Below are positions 31,814-32,010 of a stretch of 32,010 nt of DNA, one piece after another. The DNA comes from CAYYYG01 sp964476135. GTDB lineage: Bacteria; Patescibacteriota; Microgenomatia; UBA1406; GWC2-37-13. The position numbers were made by a program, and so were the translations under genes. The stretch is from positions 1-32,010 of the forward strand of contig CAYYYG010000008.1 in the NCBI GenBank assembly GCA_964476135.1, given 5' to 3'. A model generated the notes under the pieces. The model saw nothing but the letters and a program-made list of their open reading frames with translations. It ran no database searches and was not told the DNA's origin. How positions within the stretch are numbered: position 1 is the first letter of the stretch; each line of letters starts with the position of its first letter.

Positions 31814-31910
31814 ACTATATGATACCGGTTTTTACGGTCTGATTTGATAAAATATATAAGACAAAAAAAGGCTTGGGCTAAATAACGATGTTGGGGATTA
31901 TTTTAGGTTC

Positions 31911-32010
31911 TTAAGATAGAAAAAGCATAGAAGCAACTGTGAAAAGAAAAATCATGGTGATTGAGATAAGTACCACCATTGCCAGGCCTTTAGGTAGATT
32001 TTTAGGGAGC
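31911..32010 (-). CDS. 3' end of a membrane protein gene (partial)
   Basis: A minus-strand frame is open from the window edge to a TAA at 31913-31911. It gives 33 codons ending in a hydrophobic helix (GLAMVVLISITMIFLF, TVASMLFLS) after LPKNLPK. This looks like the C-terminal membrane segment of a protein whose body lies beyond the window. The family cannot be recognised. The 97 bp between its stop and the next gene (31814-31910) holds only AT-rich sequence with promoter-like hexamers; no terminator is evident. Confidence 0.5.
   Translation of the reverse strand, partial: LPKNLPKGLAMVVLISITMIFLFTVASMLFLS

Noticed and set aside
31814..31910. Intrinsic terminator after the partial minus-strand gene
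   Set aside because: There is a T run on the minus strand (CCTTTTTTT near 31870) but no stem of useful length before it.
1..32010. UGA recoded to glycine, as in Gracilibacteria/Absconditabacteria
   Set aside because: TGA ends many complete genes at their natural C-termini (rpoB at 17174-17176, ftsX at 7901-7903, the metallophosphoesterase at 24631-24633), and no family-conserved sequence continues past them.

Overview
The window looks like a chromosomal segment of a member of the Candidate Phyla Radiation (Patescibacteria), most likely the Microgenomates side. This is inferred from protein style, not from a tree. The signs are compact genes with 4-bp ATGA overlaps; short housekeeping proteins (sigma-70 of 362 aa, RpoB of 1071 aa); a primase zinc finger with an extra residue (CFGAC); extracellular proteins with Thr/Pro 'TPTP' linkers; and a coiled-coil M23 protein right after ftsEX. 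TGA, TAG and TAA all end complete genes, so the TGA-to-Gly recoding known in some CPR groups does not apply. I see no transposase, integrase, prophage, CRISPR array or long non-coding stretch.

Layout. Positions 1-54 hold the 3' part of a tRNA cut by the window edge. 112-3263 (minus) is dnaG-rpoD plus a small XRE regulator, a reduced macromolecular-synthesis operon. It diverges at about 3295 from a long plus-strand block (3306-24633). That block contains: a PilM-like protein with a LytR_C domain; prfB; a membrane-anchored hypothetical; ftsE-ftsX-M23 hydrolase; a tandem lamin-tail protein; VanZ; a CAP-domain membrane protein; a small membrane protein; an RmlA-type nucleotidyltransferase; an interrupted NUDIX gene; two small proteins; then rpoB-rpoC-rpsL-rpsG-fusA and a metallophosphoesterase. 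24637-27024 (minus) is NDH-2-like oxidoreductase - nth - mini-MscS. 27087-29484 (plus) carries a deoxyribosyltransferase-like/ribbon-helix-helix fusion and a polytopic glycosyltransferase-TPR protein. 29476-32010 alternates strands: maf with a membrane hypothetical (minus), another membrane hypothetical (plus), a HEAGH membrane metalloprotease-like protein (minus) and the tail of a further gene (minus).

How it fits together. Transcription (sigma-70, RpoB, RpoC), replication priming (DnaG) and translation (S12, S7, EF-G, RF2) sit next to an envelope and division module: FtsEX with a secreted M23 hydrolase, the LytR_C protein, CAP, LTD and VanZ proteins, and sugar-nucleotide synthesis.

Most notable points. 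(1) The M23 domain after ftsX has its motifs in circularly permuted order (HLH before HxxxD) with all usual metal ligands present. (2) About ten genes have a -10-like hexamer only 5-9 nt before the start codon, which suggests widespread leaderless mRNAs. (3) A NUDIX gene is interrupted by one amber codon exactly where a Trp is expected. (4) RpoB carries several substitutions at classical rifampicin-resistance positions. (5) Two domain fusions stand out: PilM-like/TM/LytR_C and deoxyribosyltransferase-like/RHH.
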